Positions 7,220-16,594 are shown, counted from the first letter of the stretch. The stretch: 64,000 bases of DNA from Caulobacter sp. Root1455 (GCF_001426905.1 NZ_LMFQ01000002.1:526-64525), one strand, 5' to 3'. Notes: a model not told the origin generated them from the letters alone. Translations and numbers: made by a program.

Positions 7220-9478
7220 ATGAGCCGTCTTGCCTATACGGCGTCGCTGCTCGCGTTGATGGCCGCGACGACGCCGGCCTTCGCGCAGACCAACGCCGCG
7301 CCGCGCGAAACCGCCAACGTCACCAGCGTCGATGAGGTCGTCGTCACGGCCACCCGCCGAAGCGAACGCCTCCAGGACGTGCCGCTCAGCATCACCGCCT
7401 TTTCGCAGGCCGAACTGACCCAGAAGGGCGTGGTCGGTTTCGAGGGGATCGCCCGGGAAACGCCCGGCGTCGTGCTCAACCGGGCCAGCGACAACAACGC
7501 CCGCTTCACCGTCCGGGGCATCTCCACCAACGGCTGGGGCGCCGGCCTGCAGACCACCACCACCATCTATCTCGACGAACTGCCGCTCAGCACGATCGGC
7601 AACACGGTGACCCTCGACCCGGCCCTGTACGACGTCGAGCGCGTCGAGTTCCTGCGCGGTCCGCAGGGCACGCTGTTCGGCTCGGGGTCGCTGTCGGGCG
7701 CTTTGCGCGTCCTGACCAAGAGCCCGGACCTGACCGCCTACGACGCCTCCGTCCTGGCCGACATCGGCTACACGCCGGACGGCGAGGGCGTACGCCAGCG
7801 CTACAACGCCATGGTCAATGTCCCGCTGGTGGAGCACACCCTGGGCCTGCGCGTGGTCGGCTTCTATCGCAACGAGGACGGCTTCGTCGACAACCTGGGG
7901 ACGGGGGTCAAGAACGCCAACGCCCTGACCGACTGGGGCGGGCGCGCGATCCTGCTATGGAAGCCGAACGATCGGCTTAGCGTCCGGCTGCTGGCCTCCT
8001 ACGAGGACAGCGATCCCAAGGACTCCTCGCTGACGACGCCGTCGCTAGGCGATCGCAAGCGCTACAGTACGATCCCCGACCAGTACACGTCGAAGACCCA
8101 GATCTATAACGGCACCCTGGAATACCAGTTCGACGGCGCGCGCCTGACCAGCTCGTCGACCTATTCGATCGCCGACAGCCTGTTCAACGTCGACCTGGCC
8201 GGCACCTTCAACCTGGCGGTGCCCTTCTATCTCTATGACGGCTTCCAATCGAAGACCTTCGTCCAGGAGACGCGGCTGGCCTCCGATACGGGCGGCCGGT
8301 TCGACTGGGTGGCGGGCGGCTTCTACCTGCACCGCGACACCGACCTCAACGGCGAGGACCGGTCGAGCGCGGCCTACCTCGCCGCCCACCACATCACCGG
8401 CCTGCCGGGAACCACCTTCGCCAAGTTCGGCAGCGACACGCGCACCTACGAACTGGCCGCGTTCGGCGAGCTGACCTATCACCTGACCGACAAGCTGTCG
8501 GCCACCGGCGGCCTGCGCTACGGCAAGTACGGCGGCGAGGTGGACGTCTATCCGGGCTTCAACACGGCCTATTTCACTTATGCGCTGTTCGGCATTTCCG
8601 GGCCGCTGACCCTGGCGCCCAGCGCGGCGTCGACCGCCAAATATCCCTCGGCCGAAAAGGCCTCCTGGAAGGCCAGCCTCAGCTACAGGCCGTCGCGCGG
8701 CCTGACGACCTACGCCACCGTGTCCACGGGCTACCGGACCCCCGTCTACAACGGGCGCGCCGGCAGCGTCAGCACGGTCGATCCGACCGACCTGGTCATT
8801 CCGACCGGGGCGGGCTCGGACAACCTGATCAACTACGAGGTCGGGGTGAAGGGGCGCTGGCTGGACGGCAAGCTGACCGCCAACCTGGCCGCCTACTACA
8901 TCGACTGGAAGAACATCCAGGTTCAGGCCAACCGGCAGTCGGACTCGGTCCAGTTCGCGACCAATGTCGGCCGCGCCGCCAGCAAGGGGCTCGAGGCCGA
9001 GGTCACCTTCGCGCCTGCCCTGGGTTGGGTGCTGGGCGTCAACGGCTCGCTCAACAACGCCAAGGTCACCGAGCTGAGCCCTCAGGAGGCGACGATCTCC
9101 GGGGCCGTGGACGGCGCGCGCCTGGCCTCGCCGCATGTGCAGGGGTCGCTCTTCGGCACGTACTCCTACGCCCTTGGCGGTCAGGCCACCGGCTTCATCA
9201 GCATCCAGGTCCAGCACGTCGGCTCGTTCCCGAACGGTTTTCCCAACACGCCGGGCAAGGCCGGGGTCCGCAGCCCGCTGTACGACACCACCGACAGCTA
9301 CACCTACGTCAACCTCCAGACCGGGACGCGGTTCGGCAAGTGGAACGCGATGCTTTACGGCGAGAACCTCGGCAACAGCCGCGCGACGACCTACATCCAT
9401 CCCGAGGCCTTCGTTTACAGCCGCTACGCAATCGTTCGCCCGCGCACGTTCGGCGTGCGGCTCGGCTACGAGTATTGA
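7220..9478 (+). CDS. TonB-dependent outer membrane receptor (1)
   Basis: 752 residues counted from the ATG at 7220, which has a strong GGGGAGGG site and directly begins a signal peptide (MSRLAYTASLLALMAATTPAFA). A TonB-box-like segment (VDEVVVTATRRSERLQDVPL), plug-domain motifs (VRGISTNGW, VEFLRGPQGTLFGSGSLSGA) and a C-terminal strand ending in aromatic residues (TFGVRLGYEY) identify an energy-coupled receptor of the sphingomonad/Caulobacter TonB-receptor type. The substrate is unknown. A 30-bp palindrome lies upstream and a TetR gene, an SDR and a glycosidase nearby, suggesting uptake of an organic substrate rather than a siderophore. A farther upstream start (7154) would spoil the signal peptide. 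Confidence 0.92.
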   Translation: MSRLAYTASLLALMAATTPAFAQTNAAPRETANVTSVDEVVVTATRRSERLQDVPLSITAFSQAELTQKGVVGFEGIARETPGVVLNRASDNNARFTVRGISTNGWGAGLQTTTTIYLDELPLSTIGNTVTLDPALYDVERVEFLRGPQGTLFGSGSLSGALRVLTKSPDLTAYDASVLADIGYTPDGEGVRQRYNAMVNVPLVEHTLGLRVVGFYRNEDGFVDNLGTGVKNANALTDWGGRAILLWKPNDRLSVRLLASYEDSDPKDSSLTTPSLGDRKRYSTIPDQYTSKTQIYNGTLEYQFDGARLTSSSTYSIADSLFNVDLAGTFNLAVPFYLYDGFQSKTFVQETRLASDTGGRFDWVAGGFYLHRDTDLNGEDRSSAAYLAAHHITGLPGTTFAKFGSDTRTYELAAFGELTYHLTDKLSATGGLRYGKYGGEVDVYPGFNTAYFTYALFGISGPLTLAPSAASTAKYPSAEKASWKASLSYRPSRGLTTYATVSTGYRTPVYNGRAGSVSTVDPTDLVIPTGAGSDNLINYEVGVKGRWLDGKLTANLAAYYIDWKNIQVQANRQSDSVQFATNVGRAASKGLEAEVTFAPALGWVLGVNGSLNNAKVTELSPQEATISGAVDGARLASPHVQGSLFGTYSYALGGQATGFISIQVQHVGSFPNGFPNTPGKAGVRSPLYDTTDSYTYVNLQTGTRFGKWNAMLYGENLGNSRATTYIHPEAFVYSRYAIVRPRTFGVRLGYEY

Positions 9479-9632
9479 ACGGGATCATGACGACAAGAGC
9501 GATCCTTGCCTGCCCGCCCTCCGTCGCCGTTCCGGCGGCGGGGGGCCACCCGCCCCGGCGGTCGACCCTTTCGACGCCCGGACAGGCGGGTCCCGTTGAC
9601 GCGCCCGTCGCCAAGCCGTTACGCCAAGACCG

Positions 9633-10355
9633 ATGACCAGCACCGATCAAGTCAAGCCGAAGACCGCCTCGACCCCGGAGCGCGCCGTCGCCCGAAACCA
9701 CAAGGCGCGGGTCCGCGAGGAATCGATCGAGCGCATTCTCGACGCCGCCGAGCAGCTGTTCGCCGAGTTCGGCTATCACGGCGTCACGTTGAAGGACGTG
9801 GCCGCGCGGGTCGGCGTCAGCTCGACGCTGATCCACTATCACTTCAACGGCAAGGAGAGCCTCTACGAGGCGGTGTGGGCGCGGCGCGCGCCGATTTCCG
9901 CGCGCAACCGGCTCGAGGCGATGCGGCGCTACGCCGAGGAAGTTGGCGACAAGGTCACGGTGGAGGGCGCGCTCCATGCCTGGATCGACACCGATCTGAA
10001 CGTGCAGATCCACGACACCGAACAGTGGATCGCGTTCGGCAAGATCAGCGCCCAGGCCAACAGCGCCGCCGGCTGGGGCGCCGAGAAGATGACCAAGTAC
10101 TTCAATCCGGTCGTCCTGGCGCTGATCGACCTGCTCAAGAAGGCGATGCCCGACTGCGACGAGGCGACGATCTTCTGGGGCTATCACTTCGTGTCCGGCG
10201 CGATGACCCACAACATGGCCCGCACAGGCCGCCTCGACGAGCTGTCGCACGGCCTGTGCTCGTCCGACGATTTCATTTCGATCCGCCGACACATGGCCAG
10301 GTTCATGGCCGCGGGCTTCGAGGCGATCTGCCGAGGCTCGGCCGCCGAAGGCTAG
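9633..10355 (+). CDS. TetR/AcrR family regulator (1)
   Basis: 240 residues. The N-terminal HTH (about 32-80) contains ILDAAEQLFAEFGYHGVTLK, DVAARVGVSSTLIHYHF and NGKESLYEAV, the classical TetR DNA-binding domain. The ligand domain includes WGYHFVSGAMTHNMARTGR and MARFMAAGFEAICRG. It is clearly a paralogue of the TetR protein at 15904-16581, sharing EGALHA-DTDL, FWGYHFVSGA and RFMAAGF. Both probably act on the 30-bp palindromes at 7107, 15733 and 18072; that link is inference. It follows receptor 1 by 154 bp and precedes an SDR gene by 45 bp on the same strand. Confidence 0.9.
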   Translation: MTSTDQVKPKTASTPERAVARNHKARVREESIERILDAAEQLFAEFGYHGVTLKDVAARVGVSSTLIHYHFNGKESLYEAVWARRAPISARNRLEAMRRYAEEVGDKVTVEGALHAWIDTDLNVQIHDTEQWIAFGKISAQANSAAGWGAEKMTKYFNPVVLALIDLLKKAMPDCDEATIFWGYHFVSGAMTHNMARTGRLDELSHGLCSSDDFISIRRHMARFMAAGFEAICRGSAAEG

Positions 10356-10400
10356 CGAACGCGGCGGCGAACGGCGTCTTTCAAAACGGCGAGGGGACAG

Positions 10401-11204
10401 GTGATGAAGGCTGCTGAGCGGAGCTCCGGGGTGCTGGCCGGCTTGTTCGATCTCGAGGGCAGGGTGGCCATCGTCACCGGTGGATCGCGCGGCCTGGGTC
10501 TGCAGATCGCCGGCGCGCTCGGCGAATTCGGCGCGACCGTGGTGCTGGTCGCCCGCAAGCAGGTCGAGCTCGAGGCCGCCGTCGCCGAACTCCGCGGGCA
10601 GGGCGTCTCGGCGTTCGGCTTCGCCGCCGACCTCGGCGCGCCGGACGGGGCTTCCGTCCTGACCGACTGGGTCCTCGAACACTTCGGCCGGATCGACATC
10701 CTCGTGAACAACGCCGGCACGGTCTGGGGCGCTCCGGCCGAGGACTATCCGTTGGAGGGATGGAGCAAGGTCATCGACCTGAACGTGACCGGCCTGTTCC
10801 TGCTGACCCAGGCGGTGGCCAAGGCGGCCTTCCTCGAGCAGGGCAAGGGCGCCGTGATCAACATCGCCTCGATCGAAGGCCTGCAGGGTCATCATCCTGA
10901 TCGACCCGGCACGATCGCCTACAACACCGCCAAGGGCGCGGTCATCAACATGACCCGGGCGCTGGCGGCCGAATGGGGGCCGCGCAACATCCGCGTCAAC
11001 GCGCTGGCCCCGGGCTACTTCCCCTCGAAGATGACGGCGGCGACGGTCGAAGCGCACGGCGACGAGATGCTGCGCTGGACGCCGCTGGGGAAGCTCGGCG
11101 GTCCGACCGACCTGATGGGGGCGGCGCTGCTGCTGGCCTCCGACGCCGGCGGCCACATCACGGGTCAGACGCTGGTGATCGACGGCGGCGCGACGATCAT
11201 CTGA
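10401..11204 (+). CDS. Short-chain dehydrogenase/reductase (SDR)
   Basis: 267 residues of classical SDR form. Cofactor motif TGGSRGLG (26-33), NNAG near 103-106, catalytic Ser in INIASIEG, and YNTAK (Tyr and Lys, about 173-177) are intact, followed by RVNALAPGYF and the C-terminal TGQTLVIDGGATI. It should oxidise or reduce an alcohol/ketone with NAD(P)H in the cytoplasm; gluconate-5-dehydrogenase-like enzymes are the nearest pattern, but the substrate is not known. GTG (10401) and ATG (10404) are adjacent possible starts behind GAGGGGACAG. Co-oriented with the TetR gene. The stop codon lies inside a 15-bp triplicate repeat. Confidence 0.9.
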   Translation: MMKAAERSSGVLAGLFDLEGRVAIVTGGSRGLGLQIAGALGEFGATVVLVARKQVELEAAVAELRGQGVSAFGFAADLGAPDGASVLTDWVLEHFGRIDILVNNAGTVWGAPAEDYPLEGWSKVIDLNVTGLFLLTQAVAKAAFLEQGKGAVINIASIEGLQGHHPDRPGTIAYNTAKGAVINMTRALAAEWGPRNIRVNALAPGYFPSKMTAATVEAHGDEMLRWTPLGKLGGPTDLMGAALLLASDAGGHITGQTLVIDGGATII

Positions 11205-11242
11205 AGGGCGGGCATCTGAAGGCCGTGCATCTGAAGGCTCGG
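11198..11242. repeat. 15-bp tandem triplicate between convergent genes
   Basis: Three consecutive 15-bp units of the form CATCTGAAGGNCNNG (11198-11212, 11213-11227, 11228-11242). The first unit contains the TGA stop of the SDR gene and the last ends 3 bp before the GH1 stop codon on the other strand. The period is a multiple of three. Confidence 0.85.
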
Positions 11243-11244
11243 CC

Positions 11245-12579
11245 TCAGATCAGGTTCGCGCGGGCGATCCGGCCAAGGTGCAGGGCGCTCGGCTTCAGCG
11301 TCCGCTTGAAGGTCTGGCGGTTCACGGCGACCAGCCCGAACGGCACGCCGTAGCCGGAGGTCCATTCGAAGTTGTCCAGCAGCGACCAGTAGAGATAGCT
11401 GTGAACGGGGATGCCCTCGTCCAGGCATTGCCGCACGCCGTCCAGCGCCTGGTCGATGAAGGCGATCCGGCGGGCGTCGTCGTTCGTGCCGATGCCGCTC
11501 TCGGTCACATAGATCGGCTTGCCGATCGCCCCGTGAGCCCAGCGGATCGTGTTGGCCAGGGCCTGGGGGTAGAACTCGTAGCCGGAAAGGGTGAGCTCGG
11601 CGCCGGCCGGCGGCGGCCTCACGCCGTTCTCGTCGACGATGAAGCGGGTGTAGGTCTGGACGCCGAAGAAGTCGGCGTGGGTCCGCGCGACCTCGACCCA
11701 ATCGCCGTAGAGGCGGCGCTGAAAGATCTCGACCAGGGCCGGGTCGGCGACCGACTGGATGTCCTGGGTGGTCAAGGTCACGCCCACGGGCAGCTCGGGA
11801 CGGACCTGCTTGATCGCGTCGTAGGCGCGGCGGTGGGCCTCCTGCATGATCGGGGTGGCCACCAGCGGGTCGGCATAGGCCAGGCGGGAGAACCGCGGGG
11901 CGTCGGTGACCTTGGCGGCCGCGGCGACGGCGGCCTTGACGGCCGGGATCGCGGCCTGGATCCCCGGCATCAGGTCGACCAGCAGCCGGATGTTGGCCTC
12001 GTTGAAGGTGGTGACCTTGTCCATCAGCCCGCCCAGGCGCTCGACCACCTTGGTGCAATAGCGGGCGAAGAGGGCCGGCGCGTCGGGGGCCTCGAAGCCG
12101 CCCCGCTTGGCGAACCACAGCGGCGTCGTGAAATGGTTCAGCGTCACCATCGGCTTGAGGCCGCGCGCGCGGCACGCCTCCAGCATGCGGGCGTAGTGGT
12201 CGAGTTCGGCTTCGGAGAAGCTGCCTTCGCTGGGCTCGATCCGAGCCCATTCCACGCCCATGCGATAGCAGTTGAAGCCCAGGCCGCCGGCGATCGCGAA
12301 GTCCTCGGCATAGCGATGATAGCTGTCGCAGGCGTCGCCCGAGCGCTCCTTGAACATGCTGGGCCGCAGGTTCTCCATCAGCCAGGCGTCGCTGTTGGTG
12401 TTGCCGCCCTCGCTTTGGTAGGCCGAGATCGCTGTCCCCCACAGAAAGCCCGGCGGCGCGGGACGTCTGGATTTGGACTTGTCGGTGGCGTTGGCGAGCC
12501 CCGGCGAAAGGGCCAGCGCCGCGCCCGCGCCGGCAAGAATGTCGCGACGTCCGACGCCCGGCGGTTCCTGGGTGCTCAT
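11245..12579 (-). CDS. GH1 family beta-glucosidase, Tat-exported
   Basis: 444 residues from the ATG at 12579, which follows AGGGAG by six bases; upstream in-frame starts lack this. A twin-arginine signal (GVGRRDILAGAGAALAL) predicts export of the folded enzyme. Glycoside hydrolase family 1 landmarks: GFLWGTAISAYQSEG near the N-terminus of the mature enzyme, the acid/base Glu in TTFNEAN (about 192) and the nucleophile Glu in YVTESGIGTNDD (about 358), plus YWSLLDNFEW close to the C-terminus. It should hydrolyse beta-glycosides in the periplasm. It lies downstream of receptor 2 on the same strand but beyond a strong terminator, so it may be read through or have its own promoter. Confidence 0.9.
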   Translation of the reverse strand: MSTQEPPGVGRRDILAGAGAALALSPGLANATDKSKSRRPAPPGFLWGTAISAYQSEGGNTNSDAWLMENLRPSMFKERSGDACDSYHRYAEDFAIAGGLGFNCYRMGVEWARIEPSEGSFSEAELDHYARMLEACRARGLKPMVTLNHFTTPLWFAKRGGFEAPDAPALFARYCTKVVERLGGLMDKVTTFNEANIRLLVDLMPGIQAAIPAVKAAVAAAAKVTDAPRFSRLAYADPLVATPIMQEAHRRAYDAIKQVRPELPVGVTLTTQDIQSVADPALVEIFQRRLYGDWVEVARTHADFFGVQTYTRFIVDENGVRPPPAGAELTLSGYEFYPQALANTIRWAHGAIGKPIYVTESGIGTNDDARRIAFIDQALDGVRQCLDEGIPVHSYLYWSLLDNFEWTSGYGVPFGLVAVNRQTFKRTLKPSALHLGRIARANLI

Positions 12580-12607
12580 GCTCATCTCCCTCGCGGCGGC
12601 GTCGTTC

Positions 12608-12643
12608 AAAAAAAGAGGGGCGGACGGCCAGGCCGTCCGCCCC
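12608..12643 (-). terminator. Strong intrinsic terminator after receptor 2
   Basis: GGGGCGGACGGCC and GGCCGTCCGCCCC are perfectly complementary around one base (12617-12643). Read on the minus strand the hairpin is followed by CTC and seven T residues. It lies in the 77-bp gap between the receptor 2 stop and the GH1 start, so it should attenuate or uncouple GH1 expression. Confidence 0.9.
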
Positions 12644-12656
12644 AGGGAGGAAGGAA

Positions 12657-15600
12657 CTAGAACGATTTCTTGAGGCCGAACTCGATCGTGCGGCCCAGCG
12701 GGTTGCCGGTCCACGGGTCGTAGCCGAACTCCTCCTGGGCGGGCGGCGGGTCCTTGTCGAACATGTTGGCCACCGTCGCCGTCAGAGCCAGGTCGCCGTC
12801 CAGCTCAAGCCGGTAGGTGAAGTCGGTGGTGACCCAGTTCTTGCCGTCCTCGCCATACTGAACGCCGGCCCGCTCGTCCTTGACGGCCGAGACGAAGTTG
12901 ACCCCGAGACGGAAGTTCTGGGCGCCGAGGCTGTAGTTGACGCCTAGGTTGGCGCGCCACTTGGGAGCCGCCTGCGCGAAGGTCGCGAAGTTCAGCGTGC
13001 CCAGGCGGTCGTCGCCCGTCGAGATCGTCACGCCGTCCAGAGTGGTCGGGCCGGTCTTCAGCTCGGTCACCCGGGTGGCGGTGAGATTGACGTCGAGGTT
13101 GCCCGGTCCCGCCGGCAGGCCGTAGTTGGCCTGGATGTCGAAGCCGTTGGTGGTCTGGCCCGGGCCGTTGCCGTAGCGGGTGGACACCGCCGAGAAGGTC
13201 CCGACGCCGCTCATCCCCACCGCGCAACCGGCGTTGAAGGTGATGCGGCGCAGCAGCGGTTGGACGGCGGGATCGCAGGTGGTGATCGTCCCGCCGGCCC
13301 CGTTGAACACCAGGCTGGCGATCTGGTTGGGATCGGCGACCTGGCCGATCTGGTCCTTGGTGCGGATGTCGAAATAGTCGACGATCAGGCGGAAGTTGTG
13401 ATCGTCGGCGAAGCCGCGGCTTTGCCAGATCGCGCCGATGTTCGCGGTCTTGGCGGTTTCCGGCTTGAGGTCGGCGTCGGTGACGAACTGGGCCGCCAGC
13501 CAGTTGCTGGCCGCCACCGTGTAGGTGCGGGCGGCCACGGTGATCGCGCCGGGCGTCACGCCCAGGGGCGGGGTCTGGTAGTTGGTGCCGTACGACCCGC
13601 GGATAGTCAGCGGACCCCAGACGTTCCACTTGCCCGACACCTTGTAGACGGTCGCGCCGAGATCGTTGGAGAACTCCTCGTGGCGGGCGGCCAGCTGGAA
13701 GTTTAGGTTCGACAGCACGGGCACCTGCAGTTCGCCGAACAACGAATACTGGCTCTGGTCGGCCTGGGCCGGGATGGTCGGAGCGAACAGGACGAACGGC
13801 CCCGGCGCGTCGGGGGTGCAGCCTCGGAAGTTGGGATCGGTGGTGGCCGTCGGGTTGGCCTCCAGGTTCGGTGAGCCGGCGCCGTTGGCGCTGGTGGTGC
13901 CGTGCGGCCATTCGCACTGGACCGTGCCGTTGTTGAACGCGCTGGTGACGATCTGACGGCTCTCGAACGTGCGGTACTGGGCGCCCAGGGCCCAGCCGAT
14001 CTCGCCGCCGGGCAGCTTGAGCCCCGACTGGCCGTTGAACACCAGGTCGGCGGTGAAGTTGTTGCTCTTGGTCTCGACGGCGCGCGGGTCGAACATCCAG
14101 AGGCTCAGGTCCTCGGGGTTCTCGTGGCCAGGGAGGTAGTTGGGGTTGGCCAGGCCCCGGACCGGCTGGCCCTTGAACGAGCTGGAGAAGGGATTCCACC
14201 ACATGCAGCCGTTCTTGCCGGCCGCGGCGGCGTTCTGGGTGCCGAAGCGGGTGGGGTCGAGATCGGTGGCGTGACAGTTGGGACCGCCGAAACCGTTCAG
14301 GGCCTCTTCCAGCCGATAGCCGATCGTGTCGGCGTGGGTGTTGTAGTTGTAGGCGTCGTTATAGGTCAGGGCGAAGTCGTAGCCGACCTTCTTGGCGAAC
14401 GGCGCCAGGTCGCCGAGATCGCCGGTGATCCCGCCCGACACCCGCCAGACCTTGTTGTCGATCCGGTCCGCGACGCCGAAGCCGTCGCCGCCCGAATAGT
14501 AGGGATTGCCGCCGTGACCGAACAGTCGGTAGGTGATCGGCGTGAAGCCCTGGGCGCCGACGATGCCGTGGGCTGCGGCGAACTCGGCCGCGAAGGGGTT
14601 GGTGATCGGCACGTAGAACTGGTTGACGGCCCCGGTCGTCAGGGCCGGGCCGCGCGTCACCGGCTGGGCTGGCGAGCCCATCACCTGCGGCAGGGTCACC
14701 CGGCCGTAGGACGCGTCGGCGTGGAACTTCATGTGGTCGGTGACGTCCGCCTTCAACTGGGCGTAGAGGCGGTAGGTGTCCTGGTTCTCCACCAGGCGAT
14801 AATAGGGGATGTAGTTGTAGGCGCAGGTGTAGGCGTTATCGACGCGACCGCCGACGGCGGCGCAGCTGGACGCCGAGAAGTCCGAGACGATCCCGGCGAC
14901 GGGCGCGCCCCATTCGCCGACGTCCGTGGCGCTGGGAACGGCGGGCAGGGCGCCGCGCGGCAGCCAGCCGGTCAGGTTTGTCAGGGTCGACCACGGCGCG
15001 GGATTGTAGCCCGCTCCCGGCGTCAGCGACGGCTTGGTGAAGTCGCGCTCCAAGGTGCCCAGGCGCGAGCGGTGCTCGTATTCAGCCGAAACCAGCAGGT
15101 TGACCCGGTCCTCGCCGACCCCGGCCATGACGCCGACCGAATAGTCGCCCTTGGAGCCGTCGATGTACTTGTACTGCGCCTGGGTCTCCAGGCCGACGAA
15201 CCGGTCCCGGGTGATGAAGTTGACGACGCCGCCGGTGGCGTCGGCGCCGTAGATCACGGCCGCGCCGTCCTTGAGGATCTCGGTGCGGGCCAGGGCGATC
15301 GACGGCACGTTGGCCGTGTTCTGGTTCATCCGCCGGCCGTTCAGCAGGACCAGGGTCTTGTCCGCGCCGAGACCGCGCAGATTGTAGTTCACCGAGCCGA
15401 CCAGGGCCGGGCCGCCGAAATAGTAGGACTCGCCGGTCGTCGGGCCCGAGATCGTCAGGCTCTTGGCGAACTCCAGGGCCGTGGGCGAGCCCTGCTTCTC
15501 CAGCGACTGCTGCGAATAGACCTCGACGGGGAGGGCGGCGTCGAGCGCCGAGCCCCGGATGTTGGAGCCGGTGACGATGATCTCCTCGACCTGCGTGACC

Positions 15601-15704
15601 TTGTCCGACGGCTTCTGCGCGTCCTGCGACCATGCCGGCGACGCGAGACCGGTCATGCCGATCAGAAGCGCAACGCCCGATACGCTCGTAAGCCCGATTT
15701 TCAT
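12657..15704 (-). CDS. TonB-dependent outer membrane receptor (2)
   Basis: 1015 residues, of the large TonB-receptor class common in Caulobacter and xanthomonads. The signal peptide (SGVALLIGMTGLASPAWSQ) is followed by a TonB-box-like VEEIIVTGSNIRG, plug motifs (YNLRGLGADKTLVLLNGRR, ILKDGAAVIYGADATGGVVN) and a C-terminal beta-strand ending in GRTIEFGLKKSF. GGGGAGG lies 7 bases before the ATG. This class often imports carbohydrates or other organic molecules; with the GH1 enzyme downstream a glycoside is a reasonable guess only. An operator-like palindrome lies 28 bp upstream of the start codon, and TetR (2) is divergent. Confidence 0.93.
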   Translation of the reverse strand: MKIGLTSVSGVALLIGMTGLASPAWSQDAQKPSDKVTQVEEIIVTGSNIRGSALDAALPVEVYSQQSLEKQGSPTALEFAKSLTISGPTTGESYYFGGPALVGSVNYNLRGLGADKTLVLLNGRRMNQNTANVPSIALARTEILKDGAAVIYGADATGGVVNFITRDRFVGLETQAQYKYIDGSKGDYSVGVMAGVGEDRVNLLVSAEYEHRSRLGTLERDFTKPSLTPGAGYNPAPWSTLTNLTGWLPRGALPAVPSATDVGEWGAPVAGIVSDFSASSCAAVGGRVDNAYTCAYNYIPYYRLVENQDTYRLYAQLKADVTDHMKFHADASYGRVTLPQVMGSPAQPVTRGPALTTGAVNQFYVPITNPFAAEFAAAHGIVGAQGFTPITYRLFGHGGNPYYSGGDGFGVADRIDNKVWRVSGGITGDLGDLAPFAKKVGYDFALTYNDAYNYNTHADTIGYRLEEALNGFGGPNCHATDLDPTRFGTQNAAAAGKNGCMWWNPFSSSFKGQPVRGLANPNYLPGHENPEDLSLWMFDPRAVETKSNNFTADLVFNGQSGLKLPGGEIGWALGAQYRTFESRQIVTSAFNNGTVQCEWPHGTTSANGAGSPNLEANPTATTDPNFRGCTPDAPGPFVLFAPTIPAQADQSQYSLFGELQVPVLSNLNFQLAARHEEFSNDLGATVYKVSGKWNVWGPLTIRGSYGTNYQTPPLGVTPGAITVAARTYTVAASNWLAAQFVTDADLKPETAKTANIGAIWQSRGFADDHNFRLIVDYFDIRTKDQIGQVADPNQIASLVFNGAGGTITTCDPAVQPLLRRITFNAGCAVGMSGVGTFSAVSTRYGNGPGQTTNGFDIQANYGLPAGPGNLDVNLTATRVTELKTGPTTLDGVTISTGDDRLGTLNFATFAQAAPKWRANLGVNYSLGAQNFRLGVNFVSAVKDERAGVQYGEDGKNWVTTDFTYRLELDGDLALTATVANMFDKDPPPAQEEFGYDPWTGNPLGRTIEFGLKKSF

Positions 15705-15732
15705 TTGGCTGCCTCCCCATGAATGAGTCTCT

Positions 15733-15762
15733 TAACGCTCATTCTCACAAGAGTGAGTGTTG
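15733..15762. promoter_or_regulatory. Operator-like palindrome: site 2
   Basis: Thirty base pairs with outer halves TAACGCTCAT and GTGAGTGTTG separated by 10 bp. The right half fits GTSARTRTTG at all ten positions; the left half fits its complement at six. It lies between receptor 2 and the divergent TetR (2), close to the receptor start codon, and matches sites 1 and 3 in length and spacing. Confidence 0.65.
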
Positions 15763-15903
15763 CCCATTCGTCGCGACAGCGTCAATCGATCATTGTTCCG
15801 TGATCCCGTTTCGAGGCGCGGACGGAGCGACTGCCGTCACGGGAACGATTGACAGGAGCGCGTCGCGCCCCGACTACGCGCAGGCTGGGACCAGGAGGAC
15901 GGT

Positions 15904-16581
15904 TTGGCTGGAGCTACGGTTGAAGAGACCAGGGCGGGTCGGCGCACCAAGGCCGAACAGCGCGCCCAGAGCCTCGAGCAGATTCTGGACGCGGCCGAAT
16001 ATCTGTTCTCGCAGAACGGCCTCTACGGCGTGACGCTGCGCGACGTGGCCGAGCGGGTGGGCATCCACACGACGCTGCTGAACTACTACTTCAAGGACAA
16101 GGTGAACCTGTTCGAGGCGGTGTTCGCGCGCCGGGCCGGCGTGACCGCGGGGCGGCGGATGGTGGCCCTGGAGCACTACGAGCGGGCGGCGGGCGACAAC
16201 CCGACCGTGGAGGGCGCGTTGCACGCGTTCCTCGATACGGACCTGGACCTCTATTACGAGGGCGGCGAGCACTGGATGAACTACGCCGCCTTCTGCGCGC
16301 GCGTCAGCAACACCCCCGAAGGCGCGGCGCTGATGGACGAGCACTTCGACCCCGTCGTGCTGAAGCTGGTCGGCATCCTGAAGAGGGCCCTGCCGAACTA
16401 CGCCGACGAGGAGATCTTCTGGGGCTACCACTTTGTCAGCGGCGCCCTGATGAACACCTTGGCGCGGACGGGCCGGATCGACCGGCTGTCGAGCGGCGCC
16501 TGCCATTCCGACGACTTCCCGGCGGTCAAGAAGCGAATCGCCCGGTTCATGGCCGCGGGCTTCATCGCTCTGAAGGCGTGA
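15904..16581 (+). CDS. TetR/AcrR family regulator (2)
   Basis: 225 residues from a TTG start that follows AGGAGG by five bases; this is the only good ribosome-binding site in the gap. The HTH is ILDAAEYLFSQNGLYGVTLR, DVAERVGIHTTLLNYYF, KDKVNLFEAV. The rest is collinear with TetR (1) at 9633 (EGALHAFLDTDL, EEIFWGYHFVSGAL, RIARFMAAGF), so the pair arose by duplication. The recognition helices differ modestly (SSTLIHYHF against HTTLLNYYF). It is divergent from receptor 2 with site 2 between them, and convergent with the MFS gene, which it nearly touches. Confidence 0.9.
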   Translation: MAGATVEETRAGRRTKAEQRAQSLEQILDAAEYLFSQNGLYGVTLRDVAERVGIHTTLLNYYFKDKVNLFEAVFARRAGVTAGRRMVALEHYERAAGDNPTVEGALHAFLDTDLDLYYEGGEHWMNYAAFCARVSNTPEGAALMDEHFDPVVLKLVGILKRALPNYADEEIFWGYHFVSGALMNTLARTGRIDRLSSGACHSDDFPAVKKRIARFMAAGFIALKA

Positions 16582-16594
16582 AGCCCGCGAGCCG

